From: Kangiellaceae bacterium
GTDB lineage: Bacteria; Pseudomonadota; Gammaproteobacteria; Enterobacterales; Kangiellaceae
DNA length: 64,000 nucleotides
Direction of reading: 5' to 3'
NCBI GenBank assembly: GCA_026196875.1
Contig: JAPHTP010000061.1
Span: 1 to 64,000 of the forward strand
Positions 26,178 through 35,499 of this stretch are shown here, piece by piece (positions within the stretch are counted from its first letter, which is position 1; the number at the start of each line of letters is the position of its first letter). Position numbers and translations under genes: made by a program. The notes beneath the pieces are model-generated. The model did no database searches. It saw only the letters and a list, made by a program, of their open reading frames with translations, and was not told where the DNA came from.

Positions 26178-27809
26178 TTGAATTTTAGGTTATTGTTTTG
26201 TCTAGCATTTTTAGCCTTGTCAGGCTGTAAAACGCTTTCTCTTACTGATTCAGATCAGAACTCCGACTACCAGCCAACGCCACAGGAAGCCCAGGCGCAA
26301 GCGCAAAGATTGGCTCTGCTGCAGGCTAAAAAAGAAGAAAAAGCCGCCATACAGGATGAGTGCCTTGCTGAATTAGATAATACTGTAGACCCCCAGGTCT
26401 ATGCAGATATATGGGATAGGGTTCAAAACCAGCTTAATTTTTCAATTCCTGATAATCGCAGAGTTAGAGCGCAAAAAAGCTGGTATACAAGGCACCCGTC
26501 TTACATGAAGCGCGTAACCGAACGCGCAACGCCTTACCTGTTCAACATAGTTGAAGAATTGGAGAATAACGACCTTCCTTTAGAACTCGCTTTATTACCG
26601 ATAGTAGAAAGTGCATTTGAACCGTGGGCATATTCTCACGGCAGGGCGGCCGGGCTTTGGCAATTTATCCCCGGCACCGCTAGAAATTTTGGTTTACAGC
26701 TTAATGACTGGTATGACGGGCGTAGAGATGTTTATCACTCAACTAAAGCCGCCATGAGGTTTTTAACCTATTTACATAAACGTTTTGATGGAAACTGGCT
26801 CTATGCTCTCGCTGCGTATAATTCGGGAGAAGGAAACGTTAGAAAAGCGATTAGACTCAATAAAAAGCGCGGCAAACCTGTTGATTTCTGGTCATTGAAA
26901 CTCCCCAAAGAAACCAAAGCGTATGTACCAAAGTTGTTGGCGTTAGCAGAAATGTTATCTGAGCGCACACCTGAAAGCGATTTATGGACTCCTATCGACA
27001 ACTTACCTTACTTCGATCTGGTTTCAACTGAGTCGCAAATTGACATCTACCTGGCAAAAGAACTCGCTGAAATATCTATTGAGGAATTCTACGCATTAAA
27101 TCCTGCGTTTAATAAATGGGCTACCGGCCCGAAAGGTCCTCATAGTATTTTATTACCTGTAGACAAAGTAGAAACTTTCAAGACTAATTTAGCCCAAATT
27201 CCTAAGTCGCAACGAATTTCATTTAAAAGTTACAAAATAAAATCTGGTGACAGTTTAATTAAAATCGCTAAGCAGTTTGACACAACGGTCGCTCTCTTAA
27301 GACAGCATAATTCAATTCGAGGCAATTCGATAAGAGCGGGCAAATCGCTGTTAATCCCTGTACCTTCTGAAGCCAGAGATAAATACCTCAAAAGCGCATC
27401 ACAACGCCTATTGGCTTCGCAGAACGCCAAACGTTCAGGACAGAAGCTAACTTTTAAAGTAAAACCAGGTGATTCATTTTGGGACCTGTCTCGCAAATAC
27501 AAAGTTAATATCCGCAGGCTGGCGAAATGGAATAATATGGCGCCAACAGACCCGTTGAAAGTTGGGCAGAAATTGGTGGTTTGGACAAAAGAACCACAAT
27601 TAAAGCTTGCTTCATTAGAAAACTCTTCCAAAAAGAAACGTAAGATTCATTACAAAGTACGCAATGGTGATTCTTTTGCGAGAGTGGCCAATAAGTTCAG
27701 GGTTAGCCTCAATGATATTAAAAAGTGGAACAAGTCGAAATTGAAAAAGAAATACCTTAAACCCGGGGACTCGCTTACGCTCTGGGTAGACATAACCCGA
27801 CAATACTAA
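26178..27809 (+). CDS. mltD: membrane-bound lytic murein transglycosylase D, with three LysM domains
   Basis: A 543-residue lipoprotein (lipobox LSGC, Cys17) with an SLT domain around residues 110-230 (catalytic Glu in LLPIVESAFEPWAYS; AAGLWQFIPGTARNFGL; YALAAYNSGEGNV) and three LysM modules in the C-terminal half (IKSGDSLIKIAKQF, VKPGDSFWDLSRKY and VRNGDSFARVANKF). It cleaves the glycan strand of peptidoglycan to give 1,6-anhydroMurNAc. It starts with TTG. A strong terminator follows the stop immediately. Confidence 0.95.
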   Translation: MNFRLLFCLAFLALSGCKTLSLTDSDQNSDYQPTPQEAQAQAQRLALLQAKKEEKAAIQDECLAELDNTVDPQVYADIWDRVQNQLNFSIPDNRRVRAQKSWYTRHPSYMKRVTERATPYLFNIVEELENNDLPLELALLPIVESAFEPWAYSHGRAAGLWQFIPGTARNFGLQLNDWYDGRRDVYHSTKAAMRFLTYLHKRFDGNWLYALAAYNSGEGNVRKAIRLNKKRGKPVDFWSLKLPKETKAYVPKLLALAEMLSERTPESDLWTPIDNLPYFDLVSTESQIDIYLAKELAEISIEEFYALNPAFNKWATGPKGPHSILLPVDKVETFKTNLAQIPKSQRISFKSYKIKSGDSLIKIAKQFDTTVALLRQHNSIRGNSIRAGKSLLIPVPSEARDKYLKSASQRLLASQNAKRSGQKLTFKVKPGDSFWDLSRKYKVNIRRLAKWNNMAPTDPLKVGQKLVVWTKEPQLKLASLENSSKKKRKIHYKVRNGDSFARVANKFRVSLNDIKKWNKSKLKKKYLKPGDSLTLWVDITRQY

Positions 27810-27837
27810 AAAAGGCCCTTGAAAGGGCCTTTTTTCT
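27808..27837. terminator. bidirectional intrinsic terminator
   Basis: The stem GGCCCTT/AAGGGCC lies between six A and six T. It follows the mltD stop directly and also faces the convergent MarR-GNAT gene. Confidence 0.92.
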
Positions 27838-27856
27838 ACCAAATGTTAGATAAATC

Positions 27857-28807
27857 TCATCCTTGATAAACCATATAAATGTCAGCCCTTGCATAATGCG
27901 ACTGATCGAATGGTGGTTCCTTTTCAACAAAGCCTAACTTCGAATACAAAGTCAATGCGGGTACCAATTTTCGATTAGATTCAAGAAACAACTCTTTGAA
28001 CTCGGTAGCCTTAAACTGATCAATAGCTGCACGGCCAAGCTTCTCCCCTATCCCCAAACCTTGGTAATCGTCATCTACAGCCATTTTTGAAAGCTCCAAT
28101 TGCTCTCCATTAGCTTTAATCAAGGCTACCGTCCCGACAATCACACCTTGATAACGCGCTAGTAAAATAAAACCTCCAGGTTCGATTATATTCTCTTCGG
28201 GGCGAGAAAGTACTTGGTGATCGATTTCCTCCATATAAAAGTACTTTTCCAACCAATATTGATTAAGGCGATAGAAATCTTTGCCATATTGAGGCGAATA
28301 ATGAATGATCTCGACTCGATTTACTTGTCTTTCTCGCTCAAGTTCTTCAACTCGCTCTGCCAAAGATCTTTTCGTTAATTCTCTTTCCAAAATAGCAACA
28401 TTATCAAGAAGATTAGCCCCTCGAATATCCAAGATCTGCTGCACAACCTGACGTAAACTCTCCCACAAGGGTTGCAACTTGTCGATAGCTTCATAACCTT
28501 GAGGCGTTAGAGCCAATAAGCGCCGCCTCTCGTCTGCCGGATCAGTCTCGTGGTAAAGCCAACCATTCTGCTCGAGCTTTCTACTCATTTGGCTTATGGC
28601 AGGATGAGACTGTCCCATTTGTTCTGCTAACTCCGTAACCGCAGAATTCCCATTCGAGGCTAACAGCTGCAATATAGGAAAACTCCTCGAATTCAGATTA
28701 ATCTGACGTTTCTTATAGAGTTCATCAGTTTGCTTAAACATTAACTCGCTTAACCTTTTTAATCGAGTTCCTAGTGTGATAACACCAAAATCTTCCAAAT
28801 GCCGCAT
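27857..28807 (-). CDS. MarR-family regulator fused to GNAT acetyltransferase
   Basis: A 316-residue bifunctional protein. The N-terminal MarR winged helix (about residues 5-150) includes AEQMGQSHPAISQMSRKLEQNGWL and a wing with DPADERRRLLALTPQG. The C-terminal GNAT domain (about 165-316) has the acetyl-CoA loop DDDYQGLGIGEKLG. I place the start at the ATG at 28807 (MRHLEDFG), which has AGGAAG upstream; the longer frame to 28858 lacks a ribosome binding site. It likely autoregulates through the palindrome at 28881-28900. The substrate is unknown. Confidence 0.85.
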   Translation of the reverse strand: MRHLEDFGVITLGTRLKRLSELMFKQTDELYKKRQINLNSRSFPILQLLASNGNSAVTELAEQMGQSHPAISQMSRKLEQNGWLYHETDPADERRRLLALTPQGYEAIDKLQPLWESLRQVVQQILDIRGANLLDNVAILERELTKRSLAERVEELERERQVNRVEIIHYSPQYGKDFYRLNQYWLEKYFYMEEIDHQVLSRPEENIIEPGGFILLARYQGVIVGTVALIKANGEQLELSKMAVDDDYQGLGIGEKLGRAAIDQFKATEFKELFLESNRKLVPALTLYSKLGFVEKEPPFDQSHYARADIYMVYQG

Positions 28808-28880
28808 GCTAACTTCCTGCTTTGAAACTGGTAACACAATGACTGAATTAGCCGCCATGGTAGCTAGAGTTTAATCTTAG

Positions 28881-28900
28881 GTAATTACTTACGTAATTAC
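28881..28900. promoter_or_regulatory. probable operator of the MarR-GNAT gene
   Basis: GTAATTAC occurs twice, separated by TTAC. Each octamer is itself a palindrome, and the pair gives a 20-bp site with dyad-like symmetry, a typical binding geometry for a dimeric MarR regulator. It lies about 74 bp upstream of the preferred start codon. Confidence 0.55.
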
Positions 28901-28954
28901 AAGACATGCATCTCAATTCTGAATGATTTTTTTAGCTTATTGAATTTAAAGAAC

Positions 28955-30352
28955 TTATAGTTTATGTAATACCAGACGGGCTTGGTTAACGAACAACTCA
29001 AAAGCCTCTCGCTGTTCTGGAGTAATTTGAGGGGAATTCAGACCATTATCAGCGTAAATGCAACCGATGACCTTTCCTTCGACTATTAGCGGTCCCCAGA
29101 TAGCATGTTTAACGCCAGTTCGCTTTATTATCTGTCGAATTGTCAGCGCCTTCGCCCTGAAATCCGTTTGCAACACAATTTGCCTGTTATTCAATATTTT
29201 CTGTTGAACTTCGGGTATATCCTTATAACAGTTGAAATTGAAGTTTTCTTTGGTTTGGCTTTCCCTTTTTTCTATACAGTGCTTTGCAGTTATTCGAGTT
29301 CTTTCCTTGTTAAGTAGTGCGACCAAAGCGCAAGAAAAACTCCCGCCTCGCTGGATCCCTTCGAGAAGTAGGGGAAGAACTTTGTTGATATCTATCTTCT
29401 CCGAGCTCATCACAGACAGTTCTTGCACGGCATCGAGTTGAAGAACTTTATCTACCTCAATTTTCTTGCCGCCCTTCGCACCTGGGCTCAATTTTTGAGG
29501 TTGCTTTACATCCAGTTTAATCCCAAACTGCTTAAGGCTCTTTTGAGTTTCTTCGGTTGCATTTACAATTTTATCTGTGACAGTTTCAGGGGGCTTGTTG
29601 GTATAGCGAACTATCGATTTTAAGTGGATTTCAATAGATTTTGTTATTCCTTGCAACTCGCAAGTAGACGCGAAGCTGTTGCCCAATAGGATGCTTCTTG
29701 CAGGACTTGATTCGGCATAGTTGCCGCCAAGCACTTCAGCGATCATAGGAGCAATATTCCAGGCTTCACAAAGACCTAGAGTTAGATCAGTAAAATAACA
29801 TCCAATAAGATCTCTTTCCTTACCCGTTGCAAGTGGGTATGCGTCACGTAATTCCTCGGCGAAGTTACTGCCGGACTCTACAGCAGAATAAACAGCGATT
29901 TCTCCTAAATTCATTAACAATGAGGAAATGAATATCTCTTCGGTGCCTTTAACCTCATTCAATAGTGCAATTTCCTTAGCCTGAATGGCAGCGTGAAAAG
30001 CTCGGGCAATTAAAGCTTGAATATTATCTGAAGCACCTTGCTTTAAAAATTGCTCCATCAGTAAACAACTTGCACAGACTTCTTTTATCGATTTATGGCC
30101 AAGCACCATTATTGAGCGACTAACGGTTCTAATGGCCTTTCCATAAGTATTAAACTGTGCACTATTGGCAAGCTTAAGTACGGAGGCTGTTAAATTAGGG
30201 TCTTTGAGGATGGTACGCGCTAACTCAGAGGAGTGGGATGAGCTGTAGTCTTCTACGTTAGATAATGCATGAATACTCGCATTAAAGCTAGGAATAGAGG
30301 TACTCTGGAGGAGCTTTAGCCATGCAGCTTTGTTATCTGGAAAGTCGCTCAT
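28955..30352 (-). CDS. HDOD-domain protein with C-terminal GAF-like domain
   Basis: A 465-residue cytoplasmic protein. The N-terminal HDOD domain (about 10-210; SSELARTILKDPNLTASVLKLANSAQFNTYGKAIRTVSRSIMVLGH is split here over residues 38-88) is a hydrolase-like fold without the HD metal ligands. It is often found in signalling proteins. A charged linker follows, and the C-terminal 150 residues (WGPLIVEGKVIGCIYADN) look like a GAF domain. No output domain is present, so it is probably a signalling or scaffold protein. It is separate from the MarR gene. Confidence 0.8.
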   Translation of the reverse strand: MSDFPDNKAAWLKLLQSTSIPSFNASIHALSNVEDYSSSHSSELARTILKDPNLTASVLKLANSAQFNTYGKAIRTVSRSIMVLGHKSIKEVCASCLLMEQFLKQGASDNIQALIARAFHAAIQAKEIALLNEVKGTEEIFISSLLMNLGEIAVYSAVESGSNFAEELRDAYPLATGKERDLIGCYFTDLTLGLCEAWNIAPMIAEVLGGNYAESSPARSILLGNSFASTCELQGITKSIEIHLKSIVRYTNKPPETVTDKIVNATEETQKSLKQFGIKLDVKQPQKLSPGAKGGKKIEVDKVLQLDAVQELSVMSSEKIDINKVLPLLLEGIQRGGSFSCALVALLNKERTRITAKHCIEKRESQTKENFNFNCYKDIPEVQQKILNNRQIVLQTDFRAKALTIRQIIKRTGVKHAIWGPLIVEGKVIGCIYADNGLNSPQITPEQREAFELFVNQARLVLHKL

Positions 30353-30475
30353 GCATTATTCGATTTATTTCTAATAGACTTAGTATAGTCAATGAATTGG
30401 CCATTACATTTTAAGCCAAAATTAAAAAATCAACTCGAACAAGGAGGAAATGGGTTATTTGAATGATGAAGCTTC

Positions 30476-30515
30476 ACTTATGGGCGATTAAATGTAGAGG
30501 AAACCGCCCATAAGT
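30476..30515. repeat. 11-bp inverted repeat downstream of the ABC permease gene
   Basis: ACTTATGGGCG and its exact complement, separated by 18 bp. It lies 13 bp past the minus-strand permease stop and could form a transcript-end hairpin, but no T tract follows in that direction. It may be a weak terminator or a protein-binding site. Confidence 0.6.
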
Positions 30516-30527
30516 AAACTTTTAAAA

Positions 30528-31760
30528 CTAGTTTCTAAATAGTACTTGCTCGCGCTGGAACCACCAGTTGCAAAGAGCTAGGAGCGCCCCGGCAATTATT
30601 GTCGTGGACACAAATATTACACCTAACATTGCCATATCTATTGTACCTTTGAAGATTTCTTTAATAGCTAACGCCACATTGGTAATCGGTACAGAAGCCC
30701 ACATCCAATCCAATTTAACCCCCGGTAATAGGGCTAAGATCAAAGGAAATATAGCCAAAATCATTATGGGAGACATATAGTTTTGTGCTTCCTTAAACGT
30801 CCTTGCATAAATAGAAACACTCAATAGTAATGACGCAAAAATAGCTGCTATCGGAATAAGCATCAAGAACATCAATGAAACATCACCTATGGAAATGGTC
30901 GCCAGCGAATCTAATAGTCCGTTGATTTTAGTACTACCACTTGCACCTAAATCAGCTAACATCATTGGCCCAAATACGCTGGTTATGAGCCCAAAACTTA
31001 TCAGTGTTAGGAAGACAGCAACAAAGGAGGTAGTAAAGATAACCAGGAACTTTGCGATAACAATTTCAAACCTAGAAACAGGTGTTAGCAGAAGAGTTTC
31101 CAAGGTACCTCTTTCTTTCTCTCCCACTCCGAGGTCTAGTGCTGGAAACATAGCTCCCTGTAATCCAATAAGAATTAGAATGTAAGGGAGGAATCCGCCT
31201 ATTTTCTCTCCAAATGATTCTCGCTCATCAGCGGTAGAGGTTTTAACCAAGTTGATAGGCTCGTTAATTGCTTCGCCTTGCTCTTGAGTAAGCCCTAATT
31301 TGGTATACCTTGCTGTAATTAATTCGTTCTTTAGAGACTTAATAGCTCTTTCCACTCGTCTAAAAATTACAGCGCTGGTCGTTGCAGAATCGTTATAAAA
31401 GAGCTCTATTTCTGCACTCAGTCCATCATTTAATCGTTGCTGCGTATTTTCAGGAATAACCAAAACAAAACGAATATCACCTGTATTAATTTTCTCTTTT
31501 GCACCGGCAAGATCAACCACTTCAACTAATTTGAATTTTTCCTGCTCGTCTAAAACAGAAGAAAACTCAGTATAGTTTTGCGAACCGATTATGGCGTAGT
31601 TCAATGACTCATCAATTGCTTTTTTAGTAATCTTTCCGGCTACGGTAATAAAACCAAACATAATGAGAGGCATTATCAAAGTAGGCAAAAGTACCGTGAA
31701 AATAAGTGTTTTCTTGTCTCTAGTAAGCTCAAGTAGCTCTTTAATATAGACCTTCAACAT
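30528..31760 (-). CDS. natB: ABC-2 type permease, NatB-like
   Basis: A 410-residue inner-membrane permease. One N-terminal helix (LIFTVLLPTLIMPLIMFGFI) is followed by a large periplasmic loop (about 45-185), then five or six C-terminal helices around residues 190-395. The ERGTLETLLLTPVSRFEIVIAKF signature typical of ABC-2 transporters with a large extracellular loop is present. NatAB exporters extrude Na+ in Bacillus, but substrate assignment here is only by resemblance. It follows the ATPase gene with a two-base gap, forming an ABC pair. Confidence 0.82.
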   Translation of the reverse strand: MLKVYIKELLELTRDKKTLIFTVLLPTLIMPLIMFGFITVAGKITKKAIDESLNYAIIGSQNYTEFSSVLDEQEKFKLVEVVDLAGAKEKINTGDIRFVLVIPENTQQRLNDGLSAEIELFYNDSATTSAVIFRRVERAIKSLKNELITARYTKLGLTQEQGEAINEPINLVKTSTADERESFGEKIGGFLPYILILIGLQGAMFPALDLGVGEKERGTLETLLLTPVSRFEIVIAKFLVIFTTSFVAVFLTLISFGLITSVFGPMMLADLGASGSTKINGLLDSLATISIGDVSLMFLMLIPIAAIFASLLLSVSIYARTFKEAQNYMSPIMILAIFPLILALLPGVKLDWMWASVPITNVALAIKEIFKGTIDMAMLGVIFVSTTIIAGALLALCNWWFQREQVLFRN

Positions 31761-31762
31761 GA

Positions 31763-32563
31763 TTAAGCTACCTCTTTCTCATCTACAAGATTTACAAAAA
31801 CATCATAAAGATTTCCAGTATTGCCAAGTGCGCGGAACTCATCAAGAGAACCATTAAACTTAGTAATCCCTTCATCAATTAAAGCAACTCTATCACAAAG
31901 TTTTTCAACCTCATGTAAATGGTGAGTTGAGAAAATAACAGGGACATCGCTACCTTTATATGATTCGATAAAATCTAGAATAGTCTTCGCAGAAATAACA
32001 TCTAGTCCTGTTGTAGGCTCGTCCAAGACAATAACTTCCGGTTGGTGGATAACAGTTCTAGCAATATTCGCGCGCTGCTTCATACCAGTCGAAAGTGAGT
32101 CAGCTTTTTTATCCGCAAAACTGTGGATATCAAGTAAGTCAAAAACTTTGGTTAGCTCCCTTTCAAGCTCATCTTCATTCATACCGTGAAGCCGCCCAAA
32201 ATATTGAACATTTTCACGAACAGTTAAACGATGATATAAGCTGGTTGTACCTGATAGGAAACCGATGCGCTGACGCATCACCAATGGATGAGCAATCACA
32301 TCATCGCCGTTTATTACAATCTGCCCATCGGTTGGTTGTAGCGCGGTAGAAAGCATTCTTAGGCTCGTTGTTTTACCAGCGCCATTTGGTCCAAGCAAGC
32401 CAAGAACTTGGCCTGAGTCGCAGCCGAAACTCACGTCTCTTACAGCATTAAACCAATGCCCTTCTTCCCTTGGGTCAATATGTTCTCTGGATTTCTTCTT
32501 GTTTTCCTTGATAGTTTTGCTATCAAGCCGAAAACGTTTTTTCAGATTTTTCACTTCTAGCAT
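31763..32563 (-). CDS. natA: ABC transporter ATP-binding protein, NatA-like
   Basis: A 266-residue ATPase partner of the downstream permease. The Walker A is LGPNGAGKTTSLRM, the signature is LSTGMKQRANIAR and the Walker B is VIVLDEPTTGLD, followed by an H-loop STHHLHEVEKL. An unusual 20-residue insertion rich in Lys/Glu near the start (SKTIKENKKKSREHIDP) interrupts the usual N-terminal strand. I start at the ATG at 32563, which has GGGAG six bases upstream, instead of the 293-residue frame. Confidence 0.9.
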   Translation of the reverse strand: MLEVKNLKKRFRLDSKTIKENKKKSREHIDPREEGHWFNAVRDVSFGCDSGQVLGLLGPNGAGKTTSLRMLSTALQPTDGQIVINGDDVIAHPLVMRQRIGFLSGTTSLYHRLTVRENVQYFGRLHGMNEDELERELTKVFDLLDIHSFADKKADSLSTGMKQRANIARTVIHQPEVIVLDEPTTGLDVISAKTILDFIESYKGSDVPVIFSTHHLHEVEKLCDRVALIDEGITKFNGSLDEFRALGNTGNLYDVFVNLVDEKEVA

Positions 32564-32822
32564 GGAAGCTCCCTTAATAAATAAACGGCAATAAATTATC
32601 AGTAGTGGAATATGCCAATTCTTTCGATCGATTTCTATAGTCAAAGTTACAACGAGTTTCTTACAAAAATACTCCGAAAAAATGACCTGGTAATATTCAC
32701 ACGTGTATTTGGAATATTTTTTAAGCTTAAACGATATGGAGTGTAATAAATTTCAATTTTATACGACTCATCAATTAACTAACTACTTTGCAACTGAATA
32801 CAGAACAAGTTATGGGGGAAAA

Positions 32823-33569
32823 ATGACTGACTCAGCAACAAACAATGAACCAAACGATGGAATAACACCTAGCTCTCCATCATCCTTTTCTATTTTTACA
32901 AATATTTTCACATCACCGGATAAAGCATTCAACGATATTAAGGCTGATTATCCAGTCGTAATGCCAATGCTGACCTTAATAGCCTTAAATGCTCTCTTGG
33001 TAATTGCCTTATATGCGAGCATTGACTTCCAGTGGTTTGTAGACCATATGGTTGAGTTACAAGCTGGTGAACTTACCAAATCAGAGCAAGATCAAACGCG
33101 ACAAGCCTTTGAAATGATGTCTCCAGGCATGATGGGTGGAATTGGCGCTTTTTCCGTAGCTGTCGTTTTATTGATCGTATTTTGCTTACAAGCAGTTTAC
33201 TTTGTTATCGTTTCTGGAATCACCAACGATGGATTTGAATTTAAACAATGGTTGTCTTTAGCGACTTGGTCTAGCCTGCCTTCATTGCTCGGTACACTGG
33301 CTTCTTTTGTCGTTGTTTTCACCTCAACAAATGGTCAAATTGCTCCGGAGTCATTAAATCCCCTTAGCTTAAATGAGTTATTCTTCGGACTAAATGCTTT
33401 AAAAGGTGTTGGCAATATTATGGCTTCAACTGATATCACGATGTTTTGGAGCATCGCTCTATTAACTTTAGGGTATTCAAACTGGACAGGTAAAAGCAAA
33501 GCCAACTCATTTTTTATCGTGATACTTCCTTTCGCCATTTATTTTGGTGTTCGATTCTTAATTGCTTAA
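32823..33569 (+). CDS. Yip1-domain membrane protein
   Basis: A 248-residue polytopic inner-membrane protein with a Ser/Pro/Asn-rich N-terminus and a helix near residue 25 (FSIFTNIFTSPDKAFNDI), then about five hydrophobic helices. It fits the bacterial Yip1 (YIF/DUF1282-like) family. I start at the ATG at 32823, which has GGGGGA upstream; the longer frame adds 40 residues lacking hydrophobic character. It is followed closely by the MacA-like gene (23-bp gap), so it may be the first gene of that exporter operon. Confidence 0.8.
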   Translation: MTDSATNNEPNDGITPSSPSSFSIFTNIFTSPDKAFNDIKADYPVVMPMLTLIALNALLVIALYASIDFQWFVDHMVELQAGELTKSEQDQTRQAFEMMSPGMMGGIGAFSVAVVLLIVFCLQAVYFVIVSGITNDGFEFKQWLSLATWSSLPSLLGTLASFVVVFTSTNGQIAPESLNPLSLNELFFGLNALKGVGNIMASTDITMFWSIALLTLGYSNWTGKSKANSFFIVILPFAIYFGVRFLIA

Positions 33570-33592
33570 TAAAATTGGAAGGATTTAGTTAG

Positions 33593-34768
33593 ATGAAAAA
33601 AGCCATCATCTTTATAGTCGTCATCGGATTAGTTGTGGGAGTTCCTTTATCTAAGAAATTCCTAAAATCAGATGAAATTAAAGAAGTTCAAATTGAAGCC
33701 GTCGATTTGCATAAGATCAAGGCCTCAATCTTAGCTTCTGGCCAACTTAAACATGAAGACGAGGTTAAGCTTTCTGCCGAAGTTATCGGTAAAGTCAGCA
33801 AACTTTATGTAGAAGAAGGACAAGAAGTTAGCAAGGGTCAGCTAGTTCTAGCTATCGATGATCAAACTTATGCCGCTGCGGTTGAACAGCAACAAGCTGC
33901 AGTTGATCAGCAACGGATTGCAATTGAAAGGCAAAAGATGGTGGTTGAAAATGCTCGCAGGCAACTTAAGAGAAAGACCAAGCTTTTTGAACAGAACTTG
34001 CTCGATAATGATGCTTTTGACTCGGCAACACATCAATTTCAAGTCGCTGAAGTGGACCTTAAAGCTGGCTATGAGCAGCTAAAGCAAGCCGAAGCACGGC
34101 TGGAACAATCCAAAGATCAGCTTTCCAAAACAAAAGTGGTTTCACCTATCGATGGTCGAATTACGTCTCTAGACATTAAAGAAGGTGAAACGGCAATTTC
34201 CGGAACTACGAATATTGTTGGCTCATCTTTGATGACCATTGCCGATCCGCAAAGTATGCTCGCAGAAATAAATGTGGACGAAGCTGATATCGCGGATATT
34301 GAAGTCGGCCAAAAAGCTGAAATTATTGCAATAGCGTTTGCGGAAACCCCTTTAGTTGGTAGTGTTGTTTCTATTGCATCAAGCGCAAAACAAGCGCTAG
34401 GTCGTCAAAATTTGAGCTTCGCAGTAAAACTGAAACTGGAAGCAGAGCAAAATGTAAGCTTGCGTCCAGGAATGAGCTGCCGTGCAGAAGTATTCACTCA
34501 AGGGGAACAAGAGCTTTTAGCTATTCCCGTGAAAGCGATTCAGACGGAAGAAGATAATGATCAGGACTTAGTTGAGAATTACGTATTTGTGTTGAAGGAT
34601 GGTCTAGCTGCTAAGACGAAAGTCGAAACAGGCATCTCAGATGATTCATTCCAACAAGTCTTGAATGGGCTCGAACAAGGCGTATCAATCATTACTGGAC
34701 CGGACAAAATAGTCCGCCATTTAAGAGATGGTGATCGAGTTTCTATAGTTGAATCCAGCAAAGATTAG
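33593..34768 (+). CDS. periplasmic adaptor (membrane fusion) protein, MacA-like
   Basis: A 391-residue adaptor anchored by an N-terminal hydrophobic helix (IIFIVVIGLVVGVPLSKKF). Lipoyl-like half-motifs occur on both sides of a long coiled-coil hairpin (about 95-185, Gln/Lys-rich: EQQQAAVDQQRIAIERQK). After it come the VVSPIDGRITSLDIKEGE half and beta-barrel and proximal domains. It should bridge the MacB-like permease to an outer-membrane channel such as TolC, which is not encoded here. It is first of three overlapping exporter genes. Confidence 0.88.
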   Translation: MKKAIIFIVVIGLVVGVPLSKKFLKSDEIKEVQIEAVDLHKIKASILASGQLKHEDEVKLSAEVIGKVSKLYVEEGQEVSKGQLVLAIDDQTYAAAVEQQQAAVDQQRIAIERQKMVVENARRQLKRKTKLFEQNLLDNDAFDSATHQFQVAEVDLKAGYEQLKQAEARLEQSKDQLSKTKVVSPIDGRITSLDIKEGETAISGTTNIVGSSLMTIADPQSMLAEINVDEADIADIEVGQKAEIIAIAFAETPLVGSVVSIASSAKQALGRQNLSFAVKLKLEAEQNVSLRPGMSCRAEVFTQGEQELLAIPVKAIQTEEDNDQDLVENYVFVLKDGLAAKTKVETGISDDSFQQVLNGLEQGVSIITGPDKIVRHLRDGDRVSIVESSKD

Positions 34769-34794
34769 TCTCTGGAATTTATAGGGTATTTCTA

Positions 34795-35499
34795 ATGGGA
34801 TTAATACGACTAGATAGCATCTGTAAATATTACAGTATGGGCGATCAAACCGTTAAAGCGCTGGATCATATCAATCTATCCATAGCAAAAAATGAGTACG
34901 TTGCTTTTATCGGCTCATCTGGCTCAGGGAAATCAACCATGATGAATATTTTGGGTTGCCTTGATAAACCTACTGAAGGCGATTACTTTCTCAACGAAAA
35001 AGAAGTCGCCAAGCTCAATCAAAACCAACTGGCCGATATTCGTAATCAGGAGATTGGGTTCATTTTTCAGAGTTTTAATCTTCTACCTAGAGCGTCAGCT
35101 TTGCATAATGTGATGCTACCTTTAGTGTACAAAGGGATCGGATTAGCTGATAGAAAAAAGCAGGCTGTCGAGGCACTCGAAAAAGTAAACTTAGCTGATC
35201 GCATGGATCATATTCCCAGCCAGCTTTCCGGTGGCCAGCGACAAAGAGTAGCTATTGCTAGAGCTTTGGTAACTAAACCGTCCATTTTGCTCGCAGATGA
35301 ACCTACGGGAAATTTAGATACCCAAACTACACAAGACATAATGGCGCTGTTTGACGAACTTCACAACGAAGGACAGACAATAATAATGGTAACCCACGAA
35401 GATGATGTTGCCCGACATTGTCAGAGAGTCATCCGCTTAAGTGATGGTAAAGTTGTGGAAGATTACTACAATGAAAACAAGGAAGCGCTTCATGTTTAG
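34795..35499 (+). CDS. ABC transporter ATPase, MacB/LolD-type
   Basis: A 234-residue ATPase with Walker [13 protein letters not shown], a Q-loop [11 protein letters not shown], signature [15 protein letters not shown], Walker [13 protein letters not shown] and the H-loop [13 protein letters not shown]. The sequence is that of MacB/LolD mechanotransmission transporters. It sits between the adaptor and permease genes, with its last codons overlapping the permease start, so it is a split MacB system whose ATPase and permease are separate proteins. Confidence 0.92.
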   Translation: MGLIRLDSICKYYSMGDQTVKALDHINLSIAKNEYVAFIGSSGSGKSTMMNILGCLDKPTEGDYFLNEKEVAKLNQNQLADIRNQEIGFIFQSFNLLPRASALHNVMLPLVYKGIGLADRKKQAVEALEKVNLADRMDHIPSQLSGGQRQRVAIARALVTKPSILLADEPTGNLDTQTTQDIMALFDELHNEGQTIIMVTHEDDVARHCQRVIRLSDGKVVEDYYNENKEALHV

